From assembly GCA_028279865.1 (NCBI GenBank), contig JANQMV010000029.1, positions 1 through 44,565 on the forward strand: a DNA stretch of 44,565 nt, written 5' to 3'. Below the pieces are notes generated by a model. It saw nothing but the letters and a program-made list of their open reading frames with translations, searched no databases and was not told where the DNA came from. Shown one piece after another: positions 29,493-37,527 of this stretch. Every line of letters starts with the position of its first letter. Position 1 is the first letter of the stretch. This DNA is from Candidatus Altimarinota bacterium (GTDB lineage Bacteria; Patescibacteriota; Gracilibacteria; JANQMV01). Position numbers and translations under genes: made by a program.

Positions 29493-30764
29493 TTACTTCC
29501 GCAAAGCCATAATCGGATCCAATCTTGCAGCTTTACGTGCAGGATAAAGACCAAACAAAAGCCCCGTAAAAACAGAAAAAACAATCGCAACCACAAAAGC
29601 CTTAAAAGGAATAATAAAATCCCAATCCAGCCCGGCATAGTTCGCACCAAAAGCAATTAAGTAAGAAACACCAGCCCCAATAATCACACCCACAAAAGCA
29701 CTCAAAAGCGTCACCATCACAGACTCGGTTAAAAATTGAAACATAATATCGGAATACTTTGCACCAACGGCTTTACGTAAACCAATTTCAGCCGTTCTCT
29801 CACTAACAACCACATACATAATATTCATCACCCCCACACCTCAAACAATCAAAGAAATAATCACAATAGCTAAAAGCAGCAAAGTCAAAGCTCCCGTAAC
29901 CACATCCAAAGTATCCATCATTTCCTGCATAGTTACTGTACGAAAATCATCCTTACCAAAACCATCCTCCTCCGTAACCTCCAAATCATGGTTGTCACGT
30001 AAAATCACACGTGCCTGTTCCGCGGTTTCCTCAGCAAAATCAATATCATGCAATCTATGTACCATGTAAGTCACATGATCAATTCCCAGCAATCTTTTTT
30101 GTAAAGTTCGAATTGGAATATAAACATAATCATCAAAATCCATCGTCATCACAGCACCTCTCTCCTCTACTACACCAATCACACGAAATTTGGATTTTTT
30201 GATTTTAATAGATTTACCAATCGCCTCTGAATCACCAAAAAGCTTATCTTTCATCTTTGATCAAAGCACGGCAACACGTGCCAAATTTCGATCCTCTTCA
30301 TCCGAAAAAAAGCGTCCAAATTCAATCTCGCTTTTATCAATATCAATATAAGCTGCATTTGTCCCGAATAAAAAACCTTTGCGCAGTTCATTACCGTAAC
30401 TAATTTGCTCTTGCCCCATAATACCCGCATAACCATCTCTCACATTAGGAAGATCAATTATATCCTCCATATCGTTCAAAGTCAGCGTTGTAATTTGGGC
30501 ACCCATTGCAATCGCTTGAGCTCCTTCTGTATCCATGTTACTACTTGTTTTTTTGTTCGCAGGAGCTTTAATTTCTGTAGAAATAATATCTGTACCAAAA
30601 GATTCAATTTGTCCCAAAACAAGCGACTGAATCCCTGCACCTGCCGAAAAAACAATTACCACGCTCGCCACACCAATCATCATCCCCAAAACTGTCAATA
30701 AAGTTCGGATACGATTACGCTTCATCGCAATTAAAGCCGTTTTGATGATTGAGAAAAATTTCAT
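29493..30764 (-). CDS. MacB-type ABC transporter permease (second copy)
   Basis: 423 aa read through UGAs at codons 168 and 308. The MacB periplasmic-core/FtsX architecture is complete: N-terminal TM (RIRTLLTVLGMMIGVASVVIVFSAGAGIQ), a large extracytoplasmic domain, then three TM helices with MNIMYVVVSERTAEIGLRKAVGA and YPARKAARLDPIMALRK at the end. Both UGAs match GGN codons in the paralogous permease at 32775-34025 (VAVL-G and V-G-GxGxMN). No ATPase gene adjoins it; it may share the one at 34046-34762. Confidence 0.9.
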
Positions 30765-30777
30765 ATAAATACTAGCT

Positions 30778-30805
30778 GTGAGCCACGAGCCTTGAGTTAC
30801 GAGCT
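30778..30805. repeat. Four degenerate 7-bp tandem units
   Basis: GTGAGCC, ACGAGCC, TTGAGTT, ACGAGCT follow each other without gaps in the intergenic region ahead of the second permease gene. Function unknown. Confidence 0.5.
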
Positions 30806-30832
30806 TTTTTAAATTTAAAAATTATTATTTTT

Positions 30833-30862
30833 GTCATTCCCGCGAAGGCGGGAATCTATCGG
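30833..30862 (+). repeat. Dispersed palindromic intergenic repeat, copy 3
   Basis: GTCATTCCCGCGAAGGCGGG then AATCTATCGG. The stem ATTCCCGC/GCGGGAAT with a GAAG loop is perfect. Same family as the copies near 14.4 and 15.4 kb. Confidence 0.8.
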
Positions 30863-30906
30863 AGAATTAGTTTGAAACAAAATCAATTGACCTATTTTTT
30901 GTTGAC

Positions 30907-31275
30907 CTAAATTCCTATTTCCACATATTCCCCTGATTCAATATCTCGTAAAACCAATTTAATATTTTTTTCTAAAAATTGCTTAAAGGCAGTGTTTTGC
31001 ATACTCATATTTTCACCGATCTTTTTATCTTTCTTTAAACGCAAAACTAATGGCACAACATCCCCTTCTGCCAGAAGGATCAAAAAACAAACTCTCCCTG
31101 CAGGCTTTCCTGTTAAATAAATCTTAACAACATGCGAATTTTCCACCGTAGCAGGCAAAACTTCCCCTAACCCATTCTTCGCTTTTAATGCAGCTTTTTT
31201 AATTGCTTGAATGTCAAAATATTTCTCAAGAGGTTTGAGTTCTTTTTCCTGAATTGATTTACAAATAATTATCAT
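30907..31275 (-). CDS. Probable toxin partner of the adjacent RHH antitoxin
   Basis: 122 aa, not assigned to a named toxin family. An alpha/beta pattern with a buried strand run (KIYLTGKPAGRVCFLILLAE, VVPLVLRLKK) and a C-terminal LVLRDIESGEYVEIGI segment of RelE-like size. It follows the ribbon-helix-helix gene by 8 nt in the same orientation, the usual antitoxin-toxin order. UAG stop. No homology-based proof of toxicity is available from the sequence alone. Confidence 0.55.
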   Translation of the reverse strand: MIIICKSIQEKELKPLEKYFDIQAIKKAALKAKNGLGEVLPATVENSHVVKIYLTGKPAGRVCFLILLAEGDVVPLVLRLKKDKKIGENMSMQNTAFKQFLEKNIKLVLRDIESGEYVEIGI

Positions 31276-31283
31276 ACAAAAGA

Positions 31284-31541
31284 CTATTTATTTCTTTTCT
31301 TTTTTAGTAAATTTGCAATTTTTTTCATATCCTTTTGCATCTCCGGTGTTACATCCAAGACTTCAACTTCAGGTTCAGGTTCATTCTGATAATTCAGGTT
31401 AAAAGAAATTTTTCCCTGAATATAATCTTCAGTAAAAAAAGTATAAAGTGCTTTCAGCGTAACTCCTTGAGAACGAGCCTTTTTCAAGGCTTTTTCTTTT
31501 AATTGTCGAGGCATTTTAAATGTGACTTGAGATTGATACAT
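31284..31541 (-). CDS. Ribbon-helix-helix antitoxin-like regulator
   Basis: 85 aa. The N-terminus YQSQVTFKMPRQLKEKALKKA reads as an RHH beta-strand plus helix (MetJ/Arc, RelB/ParD type), and the second helix SQGVTLKALYTFF follows. The acidic middle (EPEPEVEVLDVTPEM) is typical of a toxin-neutralising tail. Such antitoxins bind operators near their own promoter. Confidence 0.7.
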   Translation of the reverse strand: MYQSQVTFKMPRQLKEKALKKARSQGVTLKALYTFFTEDYIQGKISFNLNYQNEPEPEVEVLDVTPEMQKDMKKIANLLKKKRNK

Positions 31542-31561
31542 ATTTTTTAAGTTAAATTAAA

Positions 31562-31598
31562 CTATATAAAGTATATCTGAAAAATTGTTAATTATCAA
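31562..31598 (-). promoter_or_regulatory. Toxin-antitoxin promoter with operator-like AT palindrome
   Basis: Minus-strand TTGATA (31598-31593), 17 bp, TATACT (31575-31570). The -10 overlaps an alternating TATAT/ATATA imperfect inverted repeat (31562-31577), a natural site for RHH autoregulation. The operator role is inferred. Confidence 0.55.
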
Positions 31599-31676
31599 CA
31601 AAATTCAATATTTTCAACGGCTGAAATAAACTTATTGGTTCAAACTGCAAGGGGTGAACCAGCCATGTTTTCATAA

Positions 31677-32753
31677 TTAAGAAACTGCAGACATTAATTC
31701 TTTTGCCTTTATTCACATGTTAACGTATGCATCTTTAATATCGCCTATTCAGCTTTCACCAAGTTCATCAATTATTTTCCACGCAAACACTTCAAGTTCC
31801 TCAAAGTTTCATTGCACTGAGTATTGATATTCTTTGTGGTCAATAATTTTTTGTTTTAGTTCAGGATTTATTTTTGCAATTTCTTCTAATAAAAATAACT
31901 CTGAAAACTCATAACCTCATTTTACCCTCCATTGATAAGCCATAATATGTTCAAGAATTCTGTGTAATTCAGTTTCTGGCAATAAAGAAAAAGAAGAAAC
32001 ATCAGATAAAAATTCTTTTGCAGCACTAGGATCATCTATCCTTGGGTCTAAATCTTTCCAGTTAACTTTTTTTATTTTTTCTTCATTAATATTTTGTATT
32101 ACATGGCTAGATTCATTAAGGTACCATGCCTTAAGGTATGTTTCATAGTCTAAATTAGGAATGCGCTTTTTTAGCTTTTTAAACTGCTCTCGCACTGCAA
32201 ACAAGTTAATAAAAGCATAATTTGTGTCAGGAAAAGTAAGTCCCATTGAATCGACTGAAGAAGAATTAATTATGTATAAAGCTACTTTCTCTGGCAAAAA
32301 ACCTGCTGGGTAAACTTCGGTTAGAGTAGATTCCTCTGGTTTAAACTCTCTCGGCTTTCGCTCTTCTAAAGGTATAATTTTATAGCCGTAGTAGTAAAAA
32401 TATCCTAAACCAAGAAAATAATCTCTTAACAAACTTCGAACTTGAGAATTAGGCAATCAATCTAAACTCTTGCCTAGATTATTAAGTAAATAATTCTCTC
32501 TTAATAATAAGGCATTTTTTCTCTCTTTTCTTTCAACCATACTCAGGCACTCCTCATTTTGCTGTATAAAGGGAATAAGCTTTTCAGAATCCTTAACTAA
32601 ATTTTCGTCAATCTGCTTTTTAAAATCAGCTATTTCAGCTCTGACATAGCTAAGTAACTCATCATTCTTACAAGCAAGAGCAGCAAAGTCAATTTGCCTT
32701 CTTTTAATTTGTTTAGGAGTTTCCTGTTTTGTTTTACCTGCTATTTCTCACAT
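31677..32753 (-). CDS. Unknown 358-aa protein inside the ABC-export cluster
   Basis: Read through six UGAs (32748, 32457, 31917, 31809, 31749 and 31713), giving MGEIAGKTKQ...KAKELMSAVS and a UAA stop. Soluble, mixed charge, largely helical N-terminus (~1-110), then an aromatic centre (DYFLGLGYFYYYGYKIIPLE) and a NESSHVIQ segment that superficially recalls a metalloprotease helix but lacks HExxH. I recognise no family. It starts 21 nt after the first permease's stop, so it may be co-transcribed with the export genes, and is followed by the toxin-antitoxin pair. The standard code would leave only a 179-aa fragment. Confidence 0.75.
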
Positions 32754-32774
32754 AATAAGTAATAAAATTCGATT

Positions 32775-34025
32775 TTATTCATACTGAAGTGCCGTAATCG
32801 GCTCCAACTTACTTGCCTTATTTGCAGGATAAATCCCAAAAATCAAGCCAATTAACATTGAAACACCTGCAGCCACAAAAATTGAAGTCAAAGAAATTAC
32901 CAATTCCCAATTATACCCCAGAGCATTTGCAACAACTGAAACTAAAATAGCAATCAGGGAACCACCGATAATTCCAACAATTCCTCACAAAAGCGTAATC
33001 GTCACCGTTTCAATTAAGAACTGAGCTAAAATATTGGTATTTGTCGCTCATACAGCCTTGCGCAAACCGATTTCATGAGTACGCTCTGAGACACTCACCA
33101 GCATAATATTCATAATTCCAATCCCCCCCACAACTAAAGACAGCGCTGCCATTGCCGCCAAAAAGAAACGCAAAGAATCAGTAATCGTAGTAATAATTTC
33201 CAAAGCATCTGCAGCACTATTCACCGTAAAGTCATCGACCTTACCCGTCATATCCTCAATATCATGTTGCTCTCGAAGAGTCATACGTATATCTTCCATA
33301 GCCTGACCGATATTTTCCTCTGAATCAATTTTGACACGAATAAAAGAAACATGATCTATTCCTAGAATCAATTTCTGCAATGAACGAATCGGCACAAACA
33401 ATTCTTTGTCTAAATCCTGAAAAGCTACAACTCATTTCTCTTTCATCACTCCAATAACTTTGAAAGATGTTTTTTTGATCTTAATTCGCTGACCAATCGC
33501 ATCAGAATCACCAAAAAGCTCTTGCTTCACTGCACTCCCCAAAACAGCAACCTTAGAAAGGTTACTCTCTTCCTCTTCAGTAAAAAACCGCCCCTCCTCG
33601 ACTTCTGCCTTAGAAATATCCAGATGACCTGTCGTAGTTCAGCTTAAATTCGCAACATACTCGTTGGAGCGCCAGCTCGTATTGGCGATTCATTTGGAAT
33701 AAGCTGCCACAGCTTTCACATTTGGCACATTTTTTGTTTCTTTCAATGCAAGAGCATCATCATATTTTAATGTTGTAATCACAATCCCCATAGCAGAGGC
33801 AGGCGGACCATCTTCAGACTTACCGGGAAGTATTGCAATCAAATCAGTTCCCAGTGTTTTTACCTGATCGACAATCAAACTCTGTGCCCCGGCTCAAACA
33901 GAAACAATCAAAACAACCGAACCAACACCGATAATAATCCCCAGCATCGTTAAAAAACTCCTCACTTTATTAGCTAAAAGTGACTTTAAAGAGGTAGTCG
34001 TAAATTGTTTGTATGCTTGAAACAT
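32775..34025 (-). CDS. MacB-type ABC transporter permease (first copy)
   Basis: 416 aa with six UGAs (codons 44, 112, 129, 198, 326, 347). N-terminal TM (SFLTMLGIIIGVGSVVLIV), a MacB-type extracytoplasmic domain, then three TMs with GGIGIMNIMLVSVSERTHEI and YPANKASKLEPITAL. UGA 326 is the Gly of LRKAVGA, which the paralogue at 29493-30764 writes as GGT; UGA 44 falls in the conserved SVGAGAQ motif. Preceded by adaptor and ATPase genes in MacA-MacB order. Probable export of peptides or lipids across the single membrane, powered by the ATPase. Confidence 0.92.
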
Positions 34026-34045
34026 TATCTTAAAAACTTATATTC

Positions 34046-34762
34046 TTATTTCATCAAGCCATCTTGATCTTTCGCCAAACGTTTTTTTGCAACCTTCTCA
34101 TCACTTACGATCAAGCCATCATGAATCCGAATTATACGATCAGCATGCTCCGCTGTTTGCGTCTCATGTGTCACTAAAATAATCGTATTACCAGCCTCAT
34201 TGAGATTCTGCAAAATTTCCATAACCTGAATTCCCGACTTGGAATCCAAGTTTCCCGTCGGCTCATCAGCAAAAATAACAGACGGACTGTTTACCAAAGC
34301 TCTCGCAATAGCAACTCTCTGCTTTTCTCCCCCTGAAATTTGATTTGTATAGAAATTCAAACGATGACTCAAACCGACATCATCCAAAACTTCCTTGGCT
34401 CTTTTTACAAAATCAATTTTTTTGCTTGAATACGTTAAAGGCAACAAAACATTTTCAAAAACCGTTGTTTTTGGTAATAAATGAAAAGCCTGAAAAACAA
34501 AACCAATTTCTTCGTTTCGCAATCTTGCGAGTTCGTCATCATCCAATTTTGTCACATCTTTATTTTCAAAATTATACCCTCCCTCCGTTAAGCGATCCAG
34601 CAATCCGATGATATGCATCAGCGTTGATTTTCCAGACCCCGAAGGTCCCATAATTGCCACAAATTCCCCCTTCTCAATTCAAAAAGAAACACCATGCAAA
34701 ACCTTCGTAGTCACCTCACCGGTCACAAATTCTTTCTTTAGGTTGTTTATTTCAATTAACAT
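34046..34762 (-). CDS. MacB/LolD-type ABC transporter ATPase
   Basis: 238 aa. Start ATG at 34762 (MLIEINNLKKEFVTGEVTTK) requires one UGA-Gly in VSFGIEKGEF; the standard code would begin 34 residues late, directly before Walker A. GPSGSGKST (Walker A), Q-loop FVFQAFHLL, signature ISGGEKQRVAIARAL, Walker B VIFADEPTG, D-loop NLDSKSG, His switch ILVTHE are all intact. Ends 20 nt before the first permease gene. Confidence 0.93.
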
Positions 34763-34853
34763 TTTTCTTTAGGATTATAAATTATTAGCTTTTTCCTTCG
34801 TAAAGACAGAATAAATCTCCACTCTACCAAAACTCTCAACTATCCGGCACAAA

Positions 34854-36743
34854 CTACTTCTTCTTCACAAAAGTCACAACTTCCGTACCTTCTGCAAGAT
34901 CAGAAACAACTTCAATCACACCATCATCCCCCCTTAAGCCTACTTCTACTTTTTCTTCTTTTAAAACACCATTTTCCAAAATTCTAATAACTTTACCATC
35001 GCCATTACGATCCAAAATAGAACGTGAAGGGACAAGCATCGCATCATACTTTTCTTCTGTTGTTATAATTACATTGGCCGTCATCCCCGGTTTTACTTGA
35101 GTCAAGTATTGCTCTGGAAAATCAATATTAGTTTTTACCTTATAGTATATAACATCCTGAATAATGGTTTCAGCAGGCTCAATCTCTAATACTTTTCCAT
35201 AAAACTTAAGATCGTCTGTAAAAGCATCAAGAGTCGTTTCCACTTTATCACCAAGTTCAATCTTACTAATATCTGTTTCTGAAATATCCACTTCAATTTC
35301 AAGATCATAGCTATTTAGAATGGAAATAATCGGTTTTGTCGAAACCATTTCGCCGATTTCGTATTCTATTTTTGTGATGATGCCGTCGATCGGAGCCTTG
35401 AGAATACTTTTTTCAATGTTATTTTCTGCCACTGCCAGCATTGCTTTGGCTTGTTTGAGTTGTGCTTTTTGTAAAGATACGTCTTGACTCCTTGCAGGTG
35501 CTTTTATTTGTGACAATTGCGCCTCGGCGATATTAAGCAATTCCTTTGTGTTGCTTACTCGAGATTCTGCGGTTGTAATTTTTTGCTTCACCAAGACCTC
35601 AACTACATCCAATTGATTTCTTGCTGAAGTAATTGCATCACTCAAATTAGCATTGGCTTGCTTCAGGTTTTCTTCAGCAGTATTTACTTTTGTCGTATAA
35701 GCAATCTGCGCATCATTTAAATTTTGTTCAGCTGTTTGTACAGAATTAACAGCGTTACTAACTGTTGTAATCTGCGTATTTACACTTAGCTTTTTTGCAT
35801 CTAAGTCATTTTGAGGCAAATGAATTGTTGTCACACTATTTTCCAGAACAGTATAAAACTCATTCAAGGCACTAAATGTTTTATCCAGTAATTCTTTATC
35901 CTTCTGAATGAGTATTCCCAATTCCTGCGTTCCATTTTGGTAGTTTTTAAAACAATCATTTGCTTCATCTCTTAATTCGATTCCATCTGCATAAAGCTCT
36001 TTTGACTTGGTTAAAGAGGCAGAATCTTTGAGTCCCAGACCGCTTTTAATAATATCATCTGTCAGCATTGTATTTATGATATCCAATGCATAAGTTGCAA
36101 CAGAAATATTTGATTCCGCTATTTGAAAAGTAGAATCCTTGCGATGATCTAAAATTTGGCCATAGGTCGATTTCGCATTTTGCAAATTTGTTTCCGCCAG
36201 AGCAACAGCTTGCTCCTGAGCAGTTAAATCTTCCGGTGTTTTAGAGATAAAATCTTGAAGTTTATTTTGAGCTTGCTTAAGATTTTCATTTTCAGTTCTA
36301 CGTGTATCTTCAAGCTCTTTAATTGCATTTTGGTAGTTTGTCTGCGCCTGATTTACGTTAGCTTGCACAACAGCAATTTCATGCCTAGTCGCGCCGGCAA
36401 GCAGTTTATTGTAAGAAGCTTGTGCAATTTCTACATTTGCCTGTGCCTCATTTTTTTTAATAGTTAAATCACTAAAATCTAGTTCTGCTAAAGTATCCCC
36501 CGCTTGGACTTTATCTCAGAGAGAAACATTAATTTTAGCAACTTTCCCCGTATTTAAAAAATTGAGATCAATTTCATCAGTAGCCTTCAAAGTACCTGTC
36601 TCGCTTACTGTTTGAATTAATTTCCCCCTCTCTGCCAAAGCAGTGGTATACTCTTCAGCAGGTCATTTATCTCAAAATACAAAATAAATTCATCCTCACA
36701 TAAGAGTCAAAGCAAGCGCACTAAATATATATTTTTTCTTCAT
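34854..36743 (-). CDS. HlyD/MacA-family membrane-fusion (adaptor) protein
   Basis: 629 aa with five UGAs (codons 16, 18, 24, 27, 76). A single N-terminal TM, then the lipoyl half-motif KVAKINVSLGDKVQAGDTLAELD, in which UGA 76 is the near-invariant Gly before Asp. A long alpha-helical hairpin (~95-400) is followed by the second lipoyl half (KAPIDGIITKIEYEIGEMVS), a beta-barrel and a MacA-like C-terminal domain. The hairpin is longer than in typical MacA. In a lineage thought to lack an outer membrane it would reach through cell wall or surface layer. First gene of the export operon; the standard code would miss 125 residues. Confidence 0.92.
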
Positions 36744-36751
36744 GGCAAATT

Positions 36752-36768
36752 ATCTTAAAAATTAAGAT
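36752..36768. promoter_or_regulatory. Perfect palindrome in the leader of the export operon
   Basis: ATCTTAA-AAA-TTAAGAT lies between the predicted transcription start (~36774) and the ATG at 36743. Could be an operator or a 5' mRNA hairpin. Confidence 0.4.
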
Positions 36769-36780
36769 TTGTTACTAAAT

Positions 36781-36809
36781 ATTTTAGCAAAAAAACTTTG
36801 TTTTTACAA
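36781..36809 (-). promoter_or_regulatory. Promoter of the MacAB-like export operon
   Basis: Minus-strand TTGTAA (36809-36804), 17 bp, TAAAAT (36786-36781) preceded by TGC. The leader is about 31 nt. Confidence 0.6.
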
Positions 36810-36847
36810 TATAAAAACACACGCACTGTTGCAGAAATCGGAGGCTA

Positions 36848-37255
36848 CTATTTTAAGTTTCTGGAATAAAAGAGTATTTTGAGAATATTTTTCAAACTTT
36901 CTTCCGATTGAACTCCTCGCATAATTTTTATTCTTTGTTTGATTTGACCGTTCAGGTTTTCTAATAATTTTGAAGTTGAAGGAATTGATCCTTGGTAACT
37001 TAAATTTAGAATTGCTGCTTGCAGATTCTTAAAGAACCAATTCAAGACTTTCTTATACTTTTTTGTTTGTCAGCGTCCTTAAGTTATGTATTCCTTTCTC
37101 TAACTTTTCTAAACTACTAGATTTCAGAATATATTTCATTCGCAAATACATTACTTTGAGCTTTTTAGGAATACTTTGATATTTGAAAACTCGAATTTTT
37201 TCCAAGCTAAATTTTGTTTTTACTCTTCTAAAAATACTGCTGCGTCATTTTTATT
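36848..37255 (-). pseudogene. Decayed transposase, C-terminal part
   Basis: The last ~65 codons (ILNLSYQGSIPSTSKLLENL, then NGQIKQRIKIMRGV) match the C-terminal pattern of DDE/MULE-type transposases (PsTtN.LE..N..IK.R....RG). Upstream homologous-looking residues (FRRVKTKFSLEKIRVFKY, then IHNLRTLTNKK) lie in a different frame, and two stops precede them. So at least one frameshift and an N-terminal truncation have occurred. UAG end at 36848. A remnant of an insertion sequence. Confidence 0.6.
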
Positions 37256-37331
37256 AACCTCTTTACATTTCTAAGAAAAATCATTTTTAACGAAATTGTT
37301 TTGCAAAATTGGGGACAATTTAGAAATCATA

Positions 37332-37452
37332 TATCTATTTAGTTTTATAGGCTCAAGATCTTCCTGTGCAACAAGCTAAAGCATTTTGTTCACTGAACAG
37401 ATTGCTTTAGCTGTCTGCCTTACGCCATTCAGCCTATAAACCTAAATAGATA
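37332..37452. mobile_element. MITE-like element with 22-bp terminal inverted repeats
   Basis: TATCTATTTAGTTTTATAGG... (37332-37353) and its inverse (37431-37452) match at 21 of 22 positions. GAAATCA occurs just outside both ends (37323-37329 and 37454-37460), like a target-site duplication. Inside is a second palindrome, AGCTAAAGCA / TGCTTTAGCT (37374-37383, 37403-37412), whose loop holds a third, TGTTCA-C-TGAACA. No ORF. It lies next to the transposase remnant. A structured RNA gene is the alternative reading. Confidence 0.6.
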
Positions 37453-37464
37453 CGAAATCACAAC

Positions 37465-37492
37465 TTGACAAATAGTTAAATAAGGCTATTAT
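37465..37492 (+). promoter_or_regulatory. Promoter of the 545-aa gene
   Basis: TTGACA (37465-37470), 16 bp, TATTAT (37487-37492), about 29 nt before the ATG at 37528's transcript start region. It begins 12 bp after the MITE-like element. Confidence 0.65.
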
Positions 37493-37527
37493 AGCAAACA
37501 ATTTATACACACATACTTAACTTATTC

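Noticed and set aside
32050-32200. Possible metalloprotease active site (NESSHVIQ) in the 358-aa protein
   Set aside because: No HExxH or other complete metal motif; kept as unknown.
29493-36743. Apparent multiple pseudogenes: permeases, adaptor, ATPase and PilB-like genes all split by stops
   Set aside because: Every interruption is UGA in the same frame, the flanking protein is perfectly conserved, and UGA sites match glycine in paralogues. Reassignment explains all of them; decay would also give UAA, UAG and frameshifts.
34854-36743. UGA as tryptophan (code 4), since four UGAs lie in the N-terminal TM region of the HlyD-like protein, where Trp would be tolerable
   Set aside because: UGA at SLGDKV, MGVE, LRKAVGA and PNGGET are glycine positions, and UGG is used normally for Trp in the same genes.
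37332-37452. A plain terminator for a neighbouring gene
   Set aside because: The arms are 77 bp apart, the structure is nested, no T-run follows, and flanking direct repeats fit a mobile element better.
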